From Bacteroidetes bacterium SB0662_bin_6 (GTDB lineage: Bacteria > Bacteroidota > Rhodothermia > Rhodothermales > VXPQ01): a DNA stretch of 64,000 nucleotides. A program made the position numbers and the translations under genes. Below, piece by piece: positions 56,340 to 64,000 of the stretch (its first letter is position 1; every line of letters starts with the position of its first letter). The notes below the pieces were generated by a model. The model did no database searches. It was not told the DNA's origin and saw only the letters and a program-made list of their open reading frames with translations. The stretch lies in the NCBI GenBank assembly GCA_009839485.1, contig VXPQ01000032.1:216982-280981 (forward strand), given 5' to 3'.

Positions 56340-57811
56340 CTATTCGCCGGCAATCCTTCGACCATCTCAAGGGTGTAGGGGTACCGTTGGGGCCTGGACA
56401 GCATGGCATTGGCTTCGTCGTCGTCCTTAAAGCGTTCGTTTTCCGGATCCCAGTAGAGTGTCCGGGGAAGTTTCATTGCGATGTGGGCGATCAGGCAGGC
56501 GCTGGTGGACCGGTGGGCTACATCGACCGGCGCCACCGTGGTCTCCCGGCTTTTGATACACTGGATCCAGTTCGTGTGTTGTTCCTCGCTTACATACAGA
56601 TGTGTTTCGTCGGGGCCTATCCGGGAATCCAGGATAGCCGGGTCGCTGGCCATCAGCGGAGGCAGCCACTGGCCCGAAATCGGATCACTGCTGGTTACCG
56701 ACCCGCTCCGCGTCACAAAAATCCAGCCTTCCTCCCCCTCGAAACGGACGCCATTGGGAAATTCGCCGGAGATCAACATGGTGACGCCGTTGGCGTATTT
56801 GGCTTCCACGTGGAAATCGCCATGCACATTCCATAGTCCTCCGGTCGCAAACTCGGCCTGGGCCCGTATCTCTATCGGCCCGGTCAACTCGGTACCCATC
56901 CCCCAATGGGCCGTATCGACGTGGTGCGCACCCCAGCCGGTGATCATCCCGGCGGAGAACTGCTCGCACCGTAACCAGCCGGGACGGGAATATCCCTCCG
57001 GCAACACGTACCCGGCGGCGGACGTTCTGTCCAGCGGATGCACGCGGTCCAGGGTATAGGGCACCTCCGGCGTCGTGCCCAGCCACTTGTCGTAATCGAA
57101 AAAGTCGGGAACCGGCATCGGCGTAGGATCGCCTCCCGGAGGATCGCCGGGAAGCCCTACACGGACGGTATGCAGCGCCCCGATCCGACCATTGCGCACC
57201 AACTCGCAAGCCCACTTGAAATGGGGCCAGGGGTTTGTCGAGCGCTGTTGACTGCCTACCTGAAACACCGTGCCCAGCCGTTGAAGGTTGTCGCGCAGGA
57301 TTTTGCCTTCTTCGACCGTTAAGGAAAAGGGCTTTTGCAAATAGACGTCCTTGCCGGCTATCGCGGCTTCGAGCGTGGGCAGAAAGTGCTGATGGTCCGG
57401 CGTGCTGATTACGACGGCGTCGATGTCCGACTGGGCAAGCAACTCGCGATAATCCTGATACATCCGCACGTTCATGTGCGACAGGCTGCCCCGATGCATG
57501 GCGTACCACTGCTCGACGTACCGCTTGCCTTCCTCCATGCGTTTCGCGTCGAGATCACACACCGCCACGACGCGCACATCGTCATGCTTGAGCACTTCCG
57601 GCAGGTCGTGGCCCCTGGCGATCCGTCCACATCCGATTTGGGCGATGTGGATGATGTCATTCGGCGATCTGCTGCTCACCCCACGCCCGTACCCGGAAAA
57701 GGGTGTGCTCGCGGGCGCCACAACCAGTCCTGCTGCACCCAGAACCGATCGTTTCAGGTACTCCCGCCGGGAAATTCCCCGGCCTTTACCGGGGCGTCTG
57801 TTGTGGTCCAT
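56336..57811 (-). CDS. Tat-exported Gfo/Idh/MocA family oxidoreductase
   Basis: A 491-residue protein with a twin-arginine signal (GISRREYLKRSVLGAAGLVV). Its Rossmann motif IAQIGCGRIARGH, the turn VAVCDLDAKRM and the motif VYLQKPFSLTVEEGK (Gln for the usual Glu) place it in the exported Gfo/Idh group; GSQQRSTNPWPHFKWACELV matches the 28.4-29.8 kb paralogue. It is coupled to a lipoprotein Gfo/Idh gene downstream. The Met at 57811 is chosen; an in-frame Met 17 codons upstream exists. It follows the DUF6807-ThuA gene by 110 AT-rich bases that may contain a promoter. Confidence 0.92.
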   Translation of the reverse strand: MDHNRRPGKGRGISRREYLKRSVLGAAGLVVAPASTPFSGYGRGVSSRSPNDIIHIAQIGCGRIARGHDLPEVLKHDDVRVVAVCDLDAKRMEEGKRYVEQWYAMHRGSLSHMNVRMYQDYRELLAQSDIDAVVISTPDHQHFLPTLEAAIAGKDVYLQKPFSLTVEEGKILRDNLQRLGTVFQVGSQQRSTNPWPHFKWACELVRNGRIGALHTVRVGLPGDPPGGDPTPMPVPDFFDYDKWLGTTPEVPYTLDRVHPLDRTSAAGYVLPEGYSRPGWLRCEQFSAGMITGWGAHHVDTAHWGMGTELTGPIEIRAQAEFATGGLWNVHGDFHVEAKYANGVTMLISGEFPNGVRFEGEEGWIFVTRSGSVTSSDPISGQWLPPLMASDPAILDSRIGPDETHLYVSEEQHTNWIQCIKSRETTVAPVDVAHRSTSACLIAHIAMKLPRTLYWDPENERFKDDDEANAMLSRPQRYPYTLEMVEGLPANR

Positions 57812-57862
57812 TGCGTCTGGGGTTTGAAAGCGAAGGCGAATATGAGAAACGGTCCGGGACAT

Positions 57863-57921
57863 GCCCTATGTAATTTATGCATAGAGAGGCCCATATATAT
57901 GCGGTTTTTGCATAGATAAAT
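57863..57921 (-). promoter_or_regulatory. AT-rich leader with repeated TCTATGCA upstream of the Gfo/Idh pair
   Basis: Read on the - strand, TCTATGCA occurs twice, followed by AAAA and TAAA respectively, 25-30 bases apart. On the + strand, TATGC (57898-57902) and GCATA (57910-57914) form an inverted repeat around seven bases. AT-rich composition stands out from the GC-rich genes. Likely a promoter/operator for the oxidoreductase pair. Confidence 0.4.
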
Positions 57922-60057
57922 TCATGGAGATATCCCACCGATAACCCATTGAATCCCGCCCAGAATGTGTCGCATAAATCCGGGGTCTTCATAATGCTCC
58001 GGCCTGTGACCCAGGGACGTATACCATTGGCGGCCCCCGTCGAACTCCTGATACCAGGCCACCGGAAAGCGGTCGCCAAACAACGTTCCCGGAAACTGTT
58101 CTTTTTCCTCATCCGAAACCGTAGTCAGATCGGCCGCCAGAAGCACCCGGATGCGGGGATTCATCTCTTTCAGATAATAGCATTCGTCGCCCTCGATCTC
58201 CCAGGTATCGGGCAGAAAGGCTGTCGAAGGATGGGTTCGGTCCATCACCTCGACCGTAAAGTCCTGCAGGGGCGCATGGCGTTCGAAATTGCCGCCGAGA
58301 AGTTGGGAAAACCAGGGCCAGTCCCTTTCCGAGCCGCTGGCCGAGTGAATACCCACGAAGCCGCCCCCGTTCCGGACATACGATTCGAGCGCCCGCCGCT
58401 GCGCGTCGGTATCGAAGGCTTCGTTGTTGGTGTTGGAAAAGATCAGCGCGTCGTACTGCTTCAGGTTTTCTTCGGTAAACAGCGCGGGGTCCTCCGACGC
58501 CGTCACTTCGAAACCGTATTCGGCGCCCAGCCCCTCGAGGGCCGCCACGCTAAAGGGAATATTTTCATGCACGTACCCCTCGCCGTTCTTCGTATAGACC
58601 AGCACGCTGGCCCCTCTGAGATTCCCTGTCGGATGGACCTCGACACGGGGCGGATCGGCGAAATCCCGCCAGTACCGCTCGGCCAGCGCCGCGTCGATGG
58701 TTCCATCATAGACCAGCATGCGGTACCGCAAGGCGTACGAGTTGCCGGGCCTGAGCTCCCAGTCGTTTTCCTGAGCCGGGTTGATATTGATATAGACGTT
58801 CTCGACTCCCCCATTCTGTCCGACAGGCCATACCCGCAAGTGCTCCGGAAAATTATGATTACCTGGGTGGGTCATAAACAAAATACCGGAGGAACCGGCC
58901 GCCGCCCCGGAAACGCCGTGTACATCGATCCATCGCGCGCGGGTCGCATTGGCGTTGCTCTTGTCGAAACCCTCGGAGGTGAGCAGCGCGGCCGTCTCAT
59001 CGTTCCATGTCTCCGTAGCGCGCAGGCTGAAACCCTGATAACGATACGCTTTGATGGTCAGCGGCGCTTCGGTAGCCGGATTCAGCGTAGAGGCGAAATC
59101 GATCAACCAGACCTTTCGATCAGGATCCGCATTCCAGACCTTTACCTCCCATTGTTCGTTGAGCGCCACCTTCTCTTCCCCGCCGGTGAAATCAACGTGG
59201 GCCAGCAGCGCTTTGAAACCGCCAAACAGCGGTCCCGCCGTACGTTCTATCACCTGCTTTGCCCGGACGGTGCCCTGCCCGTCCGCCAGGTTCCAGAAAT
59301 CGACGCTGCGCCCCTCGAATTCGGTGCGCGTCCAGGGATTCCAGAGACCGTAGTGGTGATAGTGATCAGGGGGTTGGATGCGAGAGAGTATCTCGCCTTC
59401 CGGCGACCAGATCGGATGGATAAAACCGCTGCGGTCGTATATCTCATCCACGCCTTCCGGGACTCCCTGAAACGTATAGCGATAGGCAAGGACCGGTTTA
59501 TCTCCTATTCGCACCTGCAGGCTTTCCCCGTCATCCTCCACCTGTACCGGTCCGGCCCCACCAGGCATTGGGCGTTCTTCAACCACTCGCAATTCAAAAT
59601 TGCGGACCGCACCCGGTGGGGTTTCTCCGTCGAGAATCCACGTCATGCGGCTGGACATGCCCGGATCGAGTTGGGACGCGACGGGCAGGTCTTCTCCTCC
59701 GGTAATCTCGAAGAGTTGCAACGCACCGTCGTGCAGGCGGAGAGGCACTCCTTGCAGACTCGCGGTAACCGGTACGTCTACCCGCTGATATGTACCGGCA
59801 TGGACGGAGAACGCAGCAACGACTTTGGATTGGGCCTGGACGAAAGACGCAGGCGCCAGAAGCACCAGGGCTGAAAGCAACGAAAGAGGCAACACACCGC
59901 TGGAATGTTTCCTTTTCGTGGCCTCGACTCTTTGACGAACGGTGCAGGCGTGTTCGGGTGTCGCGTCCCCACAACCTGCAACACTATGGGCGGCGATGGG
60001 ATGCAGGCCGGCCGAATACGCTGTCTCTGGAGCGATGTTATTCATGGTATTATTCAT
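57922..60057 (-). CDS. Exported DUF6807 (PmoA-like) - ThuA fusion protein
   Basis: A 711-residue protein. A hydrophobic signal (about residues 54-74, ending SFVQAQS) follows an unusually long n-region of some 50 residues. The DUF6807 domain (about 95-455) has IHPIWSPEGEILSRIQPPDH and HYHHYGLWNPW; the C-terminal ThuA domain (about 480-705) has ALIFSNTNNEAFDTDAQRRALE, YVRNGGGFVGIHSASGSERDW and PVAWYQEFDGGRQWYTSLGH. ThuA proteins act with Gfo/Idh partners (ThuA/ThuB in trehalose use, where 3-keto sugars are made). Here the fusion sits between a transporter and two Gfo/Idh proteins. The BASS transporter gene ends 12 bases upstream. Confidence 0.86.
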   Translation of the reverse strand: MNNTMNNIAPETAYSAGLHPIAAHSVAGCGDATPEHACTVRQRVEATKRKHSSGVLPLSLLSALVLLAPASFVQAQSKVVAAFSVHAGTYQRVDVPVTASLQGVPLRLHDGALQLFEITGGEDLPVASQLDPGMSSRMTWILDGETPPGAVRNFELRVVEERPMPGGAGPVQVEDDGESLQVRIGDKPVLAYRYTFQGVPEGVDEIYDRSGFIHPIWSPEGEILSRIQPPDHYHHYGLWNPWTRTEFEGRSVDFWNLADGQGTVRAKQVIERTAGPLFGGFKALLAHVDFTGGEEKVALNEQWEVKVWNADPDRKVWLIDFASTLNPATEAPLTIKAYRYQGFSLRATETWNDETAALLTSEGFDKSNANATRARWIDVHGVSGAAAGSSGILFMTHPGNHNFPEHLRVWPVGQNGGVENVYININPAQENDWELRPGNSYALRYRMLVYDGTIDAALAERYWRDFADPPRVEVHPTGNLRGASVLVYTKNGEGYVHENIPFSVAALEGLGAEYGFEVTASEDPALFTEENLKQYDALIFSNTNNEAFDTDAQRRALESYVRNGGGFVGIHSASGSERDWPWFSQLLGGNFERHAPLQDFTVEVMDRTHPSTAFLPDTWEIEGDECYYLKEMNPRIRVLLAADLTTVSDEEKEQFPGTLFGDRFPVAWYQEFDGGRQWYTSLGHRPEHYEDPGFMRHILGGIQWVIGGISP

Positions 60058-60069
60058 GCAGGCCGGATG

Positions 60070-61200
60070 TTACGTATCGGAAACAACCATATCAGACTCT
60101 TCGGGGTCACCCGCCTCTATACTATCTGCTGAAGCATCAGTGCGGCGCCACCAGTTCGCCAACGCCGAGCCGGAGATATTCATCCACGGACCGAAGATGG
60201 CCGGGGCCAACCCGACGGTGGCTACTTTACCCATCTCTACCGCGATACCCGTCGCCAGACCGCCATTTTGCATCCCCACTTCCAGCGAAATGGTACGACA
60301 GGATTGTTCGTCGAGCCCTATCAGGCGGCATCCCCAGTAGCCGAGCACGTAGCCTATCGCGTTATGCATGATGGCCGCGAGGAAAAGCAGCAGCCCGATA
60401 TCGAGCAATGCATCGCGGCCCGAAGCCACGATGATGGTCAACACCACCGCGATACCGGCCATCGAGACCAGTGGCATGGCGCGGTGCAGCCACTGGGCCC
60501 GGCCGCGCATGATCCTATTGAAGAGCAGCCCCAGCACGATGGGGACCAGTACGATTTTCGCAACGCTTATCATCATCGACACAAAATCGACAGGCACGAA
60601 CTGGTTGGCGAGCAATCGCATCAGCAACGGCGTCATGAGCGGCGCCACCAGCGTGGCGATGGCCGTCATGGTGATCGACAGCGCCAGATTGGCTTTGGCG
60701 ATGTACGCCATCACGTTCGAGGCCACTCCGCCGGACACCGAACCGATCAGCACGATCCCCGCTGCAATTTCAGCGGGAAAGCCGAATATCCGGGCCAGCG
60801 AAAGACCCACCAGCGGCATGATCGTAAACTGACAGGTAAGCCCGACGAACACCCCCTTCGGCATTTTGACCACGCCTGCAAAATCCTTCAGGCTCATGGC
60901 CGTGCCCATGCCGAACATGATGATCTGGACCAGGGGAACGATCAGTCTCGTGAACTCGAAATCGCCAGCACGCAGGAAATACTGCGGGTAATACATCGCC
61001 ACCGCGACGGAGGCGAATATCCAGATCGTAAAGGCGAGCTGACGGAGCCTGGGCACGCCGAGCCCGCCAATAGCCAGGGCCACCAGAAAGCCGACCACCG
61101 CAGGGCCGGTGGCCGCAAGGCCGCCGACGATCAGCAATACGACGGCGGCGAGTGCACAAAGCGCAGCGAGGATAAGAAAGTATCGATACAAAGGGCGCAC
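60070..61200 (-). CDS. BASS (bile acid:sodium symporter) family transporter
   Basis: A 376-residue inner membrane protein with about ten helices (starting LILAALCALAAVVLLIVGG) and the BASS core: GMGTAMSLKDFAGVVKMPK, LIGSVSGGVASNVMAYIAKAN (first crossover) and SLEVGMQNGGLATGIAVEM (second crossover). Helix 1-2 extends the family by about 60 residues. BASS proteins import organic acids such as bile acids, pantothenate or keto acids with sodium. It starts with GTG at 61200, 17 bases after the enolase-superfamily gene; the enzyme gene order suggests it imports the sugar acid or its product. Confidence 0.9.
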   Translation of the reverse strand: MRPLYRYFLILAALCALAAVVLLIVGGLAATGPAVVGFLVALAIGGLGVPRLRQLAFTIWIFASVAVAMYYPQYFLRAGDFEFTRLIVPLVQIIMFGMGTAMSLKDFAGVVKMPKGVFVGLTCQFTIMPLVGLSLARIFGFPAEIAAGIVLIGSVSGGVASNVMAYIAKANLALSITMTAIATLVAPLMTPLLMRLLANQFVPVDFVSMMISVAKIVLVPIVLGLLFNRIMRGRAQWLHRAMPLVSMAGIAVVLTIIVASGRDALLDIGLLLFLAAIMHNAIGYVLGYWGCRLIGLDEQSCRTISLEVGMQNGGLATGIAVEMGKVATVGLAPAIFGPWMNISGSALANWWRRTDASADSIEAGDPEESDMVVSDT

Positions 61201-61217
61201 GATGGCGGCGAGTCAAG

Positions 61218-62501
61218 TTATTCGAAAAACGGCATTCCTTCCGTCGCGTACCGGCGCATGCCTTCCTCATTGATCTCTACGCCGATCCCCGGTTTTTCCG
61301 AAAGCGGAATGAACCCGTCTTCCACCATCGGCCCGTCGAACGATACGATCTCGCTAAACATCGGATTGGAATGAAAATAGGTTTGCCACTCCAGCACCAT
61401 GAAATTGGGCACGGACGCGCACACGTGGCAGGAAGCCATGGCGCCCAGATACGAGGCCACCATGTGCGGCGCGAACGGCACATAGTACAGGTTCGACAAA
61501 TTGGCGATCCGCTGTCCTTCTCCCAATCCGCCCGCCTTTTGCAGATCCGGCATGATAATATCCACGGCGCCTATTTCGAGCAGCCGCCGGAAACCGTGCG
61601 CCAGGTAAAGATTCTCCCCGGCGCAGATGGGCGTACTCGTGGATTCCGTGATGTGTTTGTACGCCTCTACGTTTTCCGCAGGGATCGGCTCTTCGAGCCA
61701 CATCAGGTTGAGCGGCTCCATGAGTTTGGCGACCTGCTGAGCCGTGGGCGCGTCGTAGCGGCCGTGCATATCCGCGCAAATGTCGATGTTCGGTCCCACG
61801 GCTTCGCGGGCCGCCGAGATCTGATCGACCATCCGTTGCAGTTCCGCAGGACTCGCAGTCCAGTTGTATTGATCGTACTTGTTCGGATCGTTTCGTTGAT
61901 CCAGATCGAACTTCATCGCCGTAAATCCCATGTCAACGGCTTCGGTGGCAGCCTCGGCGAACTGCTCCGGCGTCGGCAGCCGGAACTGATACAGCGCCGT
62001 ATCCATGTAGACCCGGATCCGGTCGCGAAACTTGCCGCCGAGGAGCTGATACACCGGCAGGCCCAGCGCCTTGCCGGCAAGGTCCCACAACGCGGTTTCG
62101 ACCGCCGACAGCACGGCGACATACATGCCCGACTGGGCTCCCTCGAAAAAACCCGCCCTGCGAATGTCCTCGAACAGCCGGTGCACGTTCAGAGGATTCT
62201 TTCCCTGAAGCCGCTGGCCGAACATTTTTACCAGGTGGTATGTGCCGGGCACCGCATCCACCCCCTCGCCGCAGCCCCAGATATCCTGGTTGGTGTATAT
62301 CTTCACAAAAAGACCGTGGGCGTTCCGTATGTATCCGCATCTGATATCCGTAATCTCCAGGTCCGACGGAGAAGAAGCCAGATTGGCTCTCTCGACAGCG
62401 GATTCCAGGCCGCGCCCGAATCCGGCGAGCGGCGTGGCGGCCCATGCGCCCGCAAGGGCGCTTCCGGCCAGAAAGGAACGTCGGGTGTGTCTCTTTTTCA
62501 T
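61218..62501 (-). CDS. Tat-exported enolase-superfamily sugar-acid dehydratase
   Basis: A 427-residue mandelate racemase/muconate lactonising-type protein with a twin-arginine signal (KKRHTRRSFLAGSALAGAWA). Metal ligands Asp244 (ICADMHG), Glu270 (WLEEP) and Glu296 (CAGENL), His346 (FAPHMV) and Lys197/Asp199 (AMKFDLD) are visible. It resembles galactonate- or gluconate-type dehydratases rather than enolase. Almost all known members are cytoplasmic, so export is notable; the signal is clear. The Met at 62501 gives the Tat start, although the frame stays open 44 codons upstream. It follows the RraA-like gene by 20 bases. Confidence 0.9.
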   Translation of the reverse strand: MKKRHTRRSFLAGSALAGAWAATPLAGFGRGLESAVERANLASSPSDLEITDIRCGYIRNAHGLFVKIYTNQDIWGCGEGVDAVPGTYHLVKMFGQRLQGKNPLNVHRLFEDIRRAGFFEGAQSGMYVAVLSAVETALWDLAGKALGLPVYQLLGGKFRDRIRVYMDTALYQFRLPTPEQFAEAATEAVDMGFTAMKFDLDQRNDPNKYDQYNWTASPAELQRMVDQISAAREAVGPNIDICADMHGRYDAPTAQQVAKLMEPLNLMWLEEPIPAENVEAYKHITESTSTPICAGENLYLAHGFRRLLEIGAVDIIMPDLQKAGGLGEGQRIANLSNLYYVPFAPHMVASYLGAMASCHVCASVPNFMVLEWQTYFHSNPMFSEIVSFDGPMVEDGFIPLSEKPGIGVEINEEGMRRYATEGMPFFE

Positions 62502-62521
62502 GATTCTTTCAGGGTGTGGGC

Positions 62522-63472
62522 CTACCAGGTTCGGGTATCGAGGTAGTCCTGAATATTTTCTTTCGCCACCGGAAGTTCGTCGATGTGCGCTTCGAGCCAC
62601 CGCGAAAAGTCGCGTTCGATTTCCGCGGACCATCGGGTATCGATCTGGCCGGGCGTATAGACCTGCTCGCGAAGACGCTGGTGCCCGAACATATCCCGCA
62701 GCCGAACGATTTCCGAGGTGGTGACCACCTGCTCCGCCAGGTGAGGAGGTATAAAAATGACGCCGCCGTCTCGCCCCAGCACGACATCGCCGGGCATCAC
62801 CGTCGCCTTGCCGATCCGCGTCGGCCGGTTAATCCCGACCAGGGTGGTGTTGAGTCTCCCGTCGGGATTGTTCAGGTGATGAGAGGGGTGATAACTCCGA
62901 AAGAACGACGTGAACGAACCGATTTCCTTGAGGCCGTCGATATCCCGGATGGCGCCGTCATAGACGATCCCGTTGCCCGACTTCGCATAGATCGAGTTGC
63001 CCAGGTTGTCGCCGATGGTCGGTCCGTCTTCGTGGGCGCCGAATTGATCGACGACGTACACGTCCCCTTGCACGAGCAGGTCGATAGGCCACGAATTCTG
63101 CGATCCGATGCGCCCGTCTTCAGTATGTCCTTTTTCGTCGATCGCACGATGAATATCCGGCCGGCCCGGCATGAAAATCGCCGTAACGGCCCTGCCCACC
63201 AGCACGCTGTCCGGGTTAATCGTCATCCAGCCATCGTCATACTGATGGTTGAAGTTGCCTCCCCTCAATACCGCCCAGGCTTCTTCCAGAGTAACCTGTC
63301 GCATCCGATCCAGGATGTCGTCGGGTACGCGGGGCCGGCCGTCGGGAAACCGCTCGCCCTGCCATTCGGGCGTCAGAAAAACAAGGTCTTCTTTCGAGAT
63401 TTGCTGCGCAGAAACGGCCTGGACGAAAAAGAGCGGCAGCAGGATAAAAGGCAAGAATCGGCTGGCCGTCAT
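62522..63472 (-). CDS. Exported RraA/HMG-aldolase-like protein
   Basis: A 316-residue protein with a signal peptide (MTASRFLPFILLPLFFVQAV). The C-terminal two-thirds is the RraA-like fold: GDVYVVDQFGA, then YAKSGNGIVYDGAIRDIDG with Arg176 and Asp177 at the usual aldolase site, and VMPGDVVLGRDGGVIFIP. RraA-like members cleave 4-hydroxy-4-methyl-2-oxoglutarate or related keto acids, or regulate RNase E; a signal peptide excludes the latter. The Met at 63472 is chosen because it starts the signal; the frame is open 75 codons upstream. It heads the RraA-enolase-BASS-ThuA gene string. Confidence 0.86.
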   Translation of the reverse strand: MTASRFLPFILLPLFFVQAVSAQQISKEDLVFLTPEWQGERFPDGRPRVPDDILDRMRQVTLEEAWAVLRGGNFNHQYDDGWMTINPDSVLVGRAVTAIFMPGRPDIHRAIDEKGHTEDGRIGSQNSWPIDLLVQGDVYVVDQFGAHEDGPTIGDNLGNSIYAKSGNGIVYDGAIRDIDGLKEIGSFTSFFRSYHPSHHLNNPDGRLNTTLVGINRPTRIGKATVMPGDVVLGRDGGVIFIPPHLAEQVVTTSEIVRLRDMFGHQRLREQVYTPGQIDTRWSAEIERDFSRWLEAHIDELPVAKENIQDYLDTRTW

Positions 63473-63511
63473 ACCTGAAAACGGGCGAGGGAGCAAAAGC
63501 AGCGAAACCAT

Positions 63512-63526
63512 ACGCAAAATATGCGT
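63512..63526. promoter_or_regulatory. Inverted repeat in the RraA/ThuA divergent promoter region
   Basis: ACGCA (63512-63516) and TGCGT (63522-63526) form a perfect inverted repeat around AAATA, in the 186-base gap between divergent genes, 39 bases from the RraA-like start. It is a candidate operator for the gene cluster. Confidence 0.35.
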
Positions 63527-63549
63527 TGTTGCGATATAATCCCCCAAAT

Positions 63550-63582
63550 TTGAATTTTCAAGGGAATTTTCGGCTATATTTT
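63550..63582 (+). promoter_or_regulatory. Possible Bacteroidota-type promoter for the ThuA gene
   Basis: TTG at 63550-63552 and TATATTTT at 63575-63582 resemble the TTG/TAnnTTTG boxes known from Bacteroidota, with 22 bases between (usual 19-21). The TTG is also part of a TTGAA-TT-TTCAA palindrome. The putative transcript would start about 70 bases ahead of the gene. Confidence 0.3.
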
Positions 63583-63658
63583 CTTGCGGTTTTTTCGCCT
63601 CCCTTTGTCGTTCAGGCGCTGGCCGGGGAGCGTCACGCTCCGGCGTCACACACACGCC

Positions 63659-64000
63659 ATGAAACAAGCACAGGCTACTCACATGAGCAGACTTCAAATC
63701 CGTTCAAACCTGATCACTGCGCTGGCGGTATGCTGCGCCGCCGCAGTCCTGTCCGTAGGCCTGAGTACACCCAAACAGGAACGTGTCCTGGTGTTCTCGA
63801 AAACGGAGGGATTCCGGCACGCGTCGATCGAAGCGGGCGTGGAAAGCCTCCGCAAGCTTGGTGAGGAGCATGGCTTCGCGGTCGATGCGACCGAAGATGC
63901 GGCCGCGTTCACCGAGCACAATCTGAAGAACTATCGCGCCGTGATCTTTCTGAACACGACAGGGGATGTGCTCGACCCGGCGCAGCAGGACGAATTCGAG
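63659..64000 (+). CDS. Exported ThuA-domain protein (cut by window end)
   Basis: The first 114 codons of an open frame reaching the window end without a stop. A signal peptide (LITALAVCCAAAVLSVGL) leads into ERVLVFSKTEGFRHASIEAG, AVDATEDAAAFTEHNL and YRAVIFLNTTGDVLDPAQQD, the usual opening of ThuA domains. An in-frame Met at 63683 is an alternative start and puts the signal nearer the N-terminus. It is divergent from the RraA-enolase-BASS operon and is the second ThuA gene of the cluster. What follows the ThuA domain is outside the window; many such proteins continue with a cytochrome or DUF1080 domain. Confidence 0.85.
   Translation, partial: MKQAQATHMSRLQIRSNLITALAVCCAAAVLSVGLSTPKQERVLVFSKTEGFRHASIEAGVESLRKLGEEHGFAVDATEDAAAFTEHNLKNYRAVIFLNTTGDVLDPAQQDEFE

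Overview
The window looks like chromosome of a GC-rich, probably marine or hypersaline member of the Rhodothermota/Balneolota branch of the Bacteroidota-Chlorobi group. The reasons are: Por-type (T9SS) C-terminal sorting domains with the NYPNPFNP signature on secreted proteins; a bactofilin plus AtpZ/AtpI-like genes in front of an ATP synthase operon; many Tat-exported Gfo/Idh/MocA oxidoreductases; an S1 sulfatase; DUF5916 outer-membrane proteins; and mostly weak or absent Shine-Dalgarno sequences. No phage, insertion sequence, integrase or CRISPR array was seen.

Layout. 0-6.5 kb: bactofilin and the ATP synthase genes atpZ-atpI-atpB-atpE-atpF-atpH-atpA-atpG (the beta and epsilon genes are not here). 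6.6-9.3 kb: glpK and glpF, flanked by two tRNA-Ser genes (GCU and UGA anticodons), with a good terminator after the second. 9.4-16.2 kb: a tripartite export system, with TolC, HlyD-type adaptor and ATPase on the + strand, converging on two FtsX/MacB permeases and a lipoprotein on the - strand. 16.4-24.2 kb: a Tat Gfo/Idh oxidoreductase, a sulfatase, uvrA, an unknown 130-residue protein and a DMT permease. 24.3-34.4 kb: smc, a 540-base gap holding a candidate structured RNA, another Tat oxidoreductase, a GNAT, a ClpB without its N-domain, a DUF493 protein and mannonate dehydratase. 34.5-44.6 kb: nadE, pgl-zwf, a secreted esterase, an iodotyrosine-deiodinase-like flavoprotein, a DinB protein, an M20 peptidase, PPK2, a membrane protein and a VOC protein.

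44.8-64 kb is a carbohydrate region: GH10 xylanase, a CBM9-like T9SS protein, a GH5-CBM6 T9SS protein, a DUF5916 protein, a sialate-O-acetylesterase-like enzyme, two Gfo/Idh proteins, a DUF6807-ThuA fusion, a BASS-family transporter, a Tat-exported enolase-superfamily dehydratase, a signal-peptide RraA-like protein and a divergent ThuA gene cut by the window end. There is no SusC/SusD pair.

The two most interesting items are the last 10 kb, where an apparently complete sugar oxidation/dehydration/aldol-cleavage set carries export signals (a candidate periplasmic sugar-processing pathway), and the string of hairpins ending in an intrinsic terminator at about 28.18-28.40 kb, in a gap without a credible gene.
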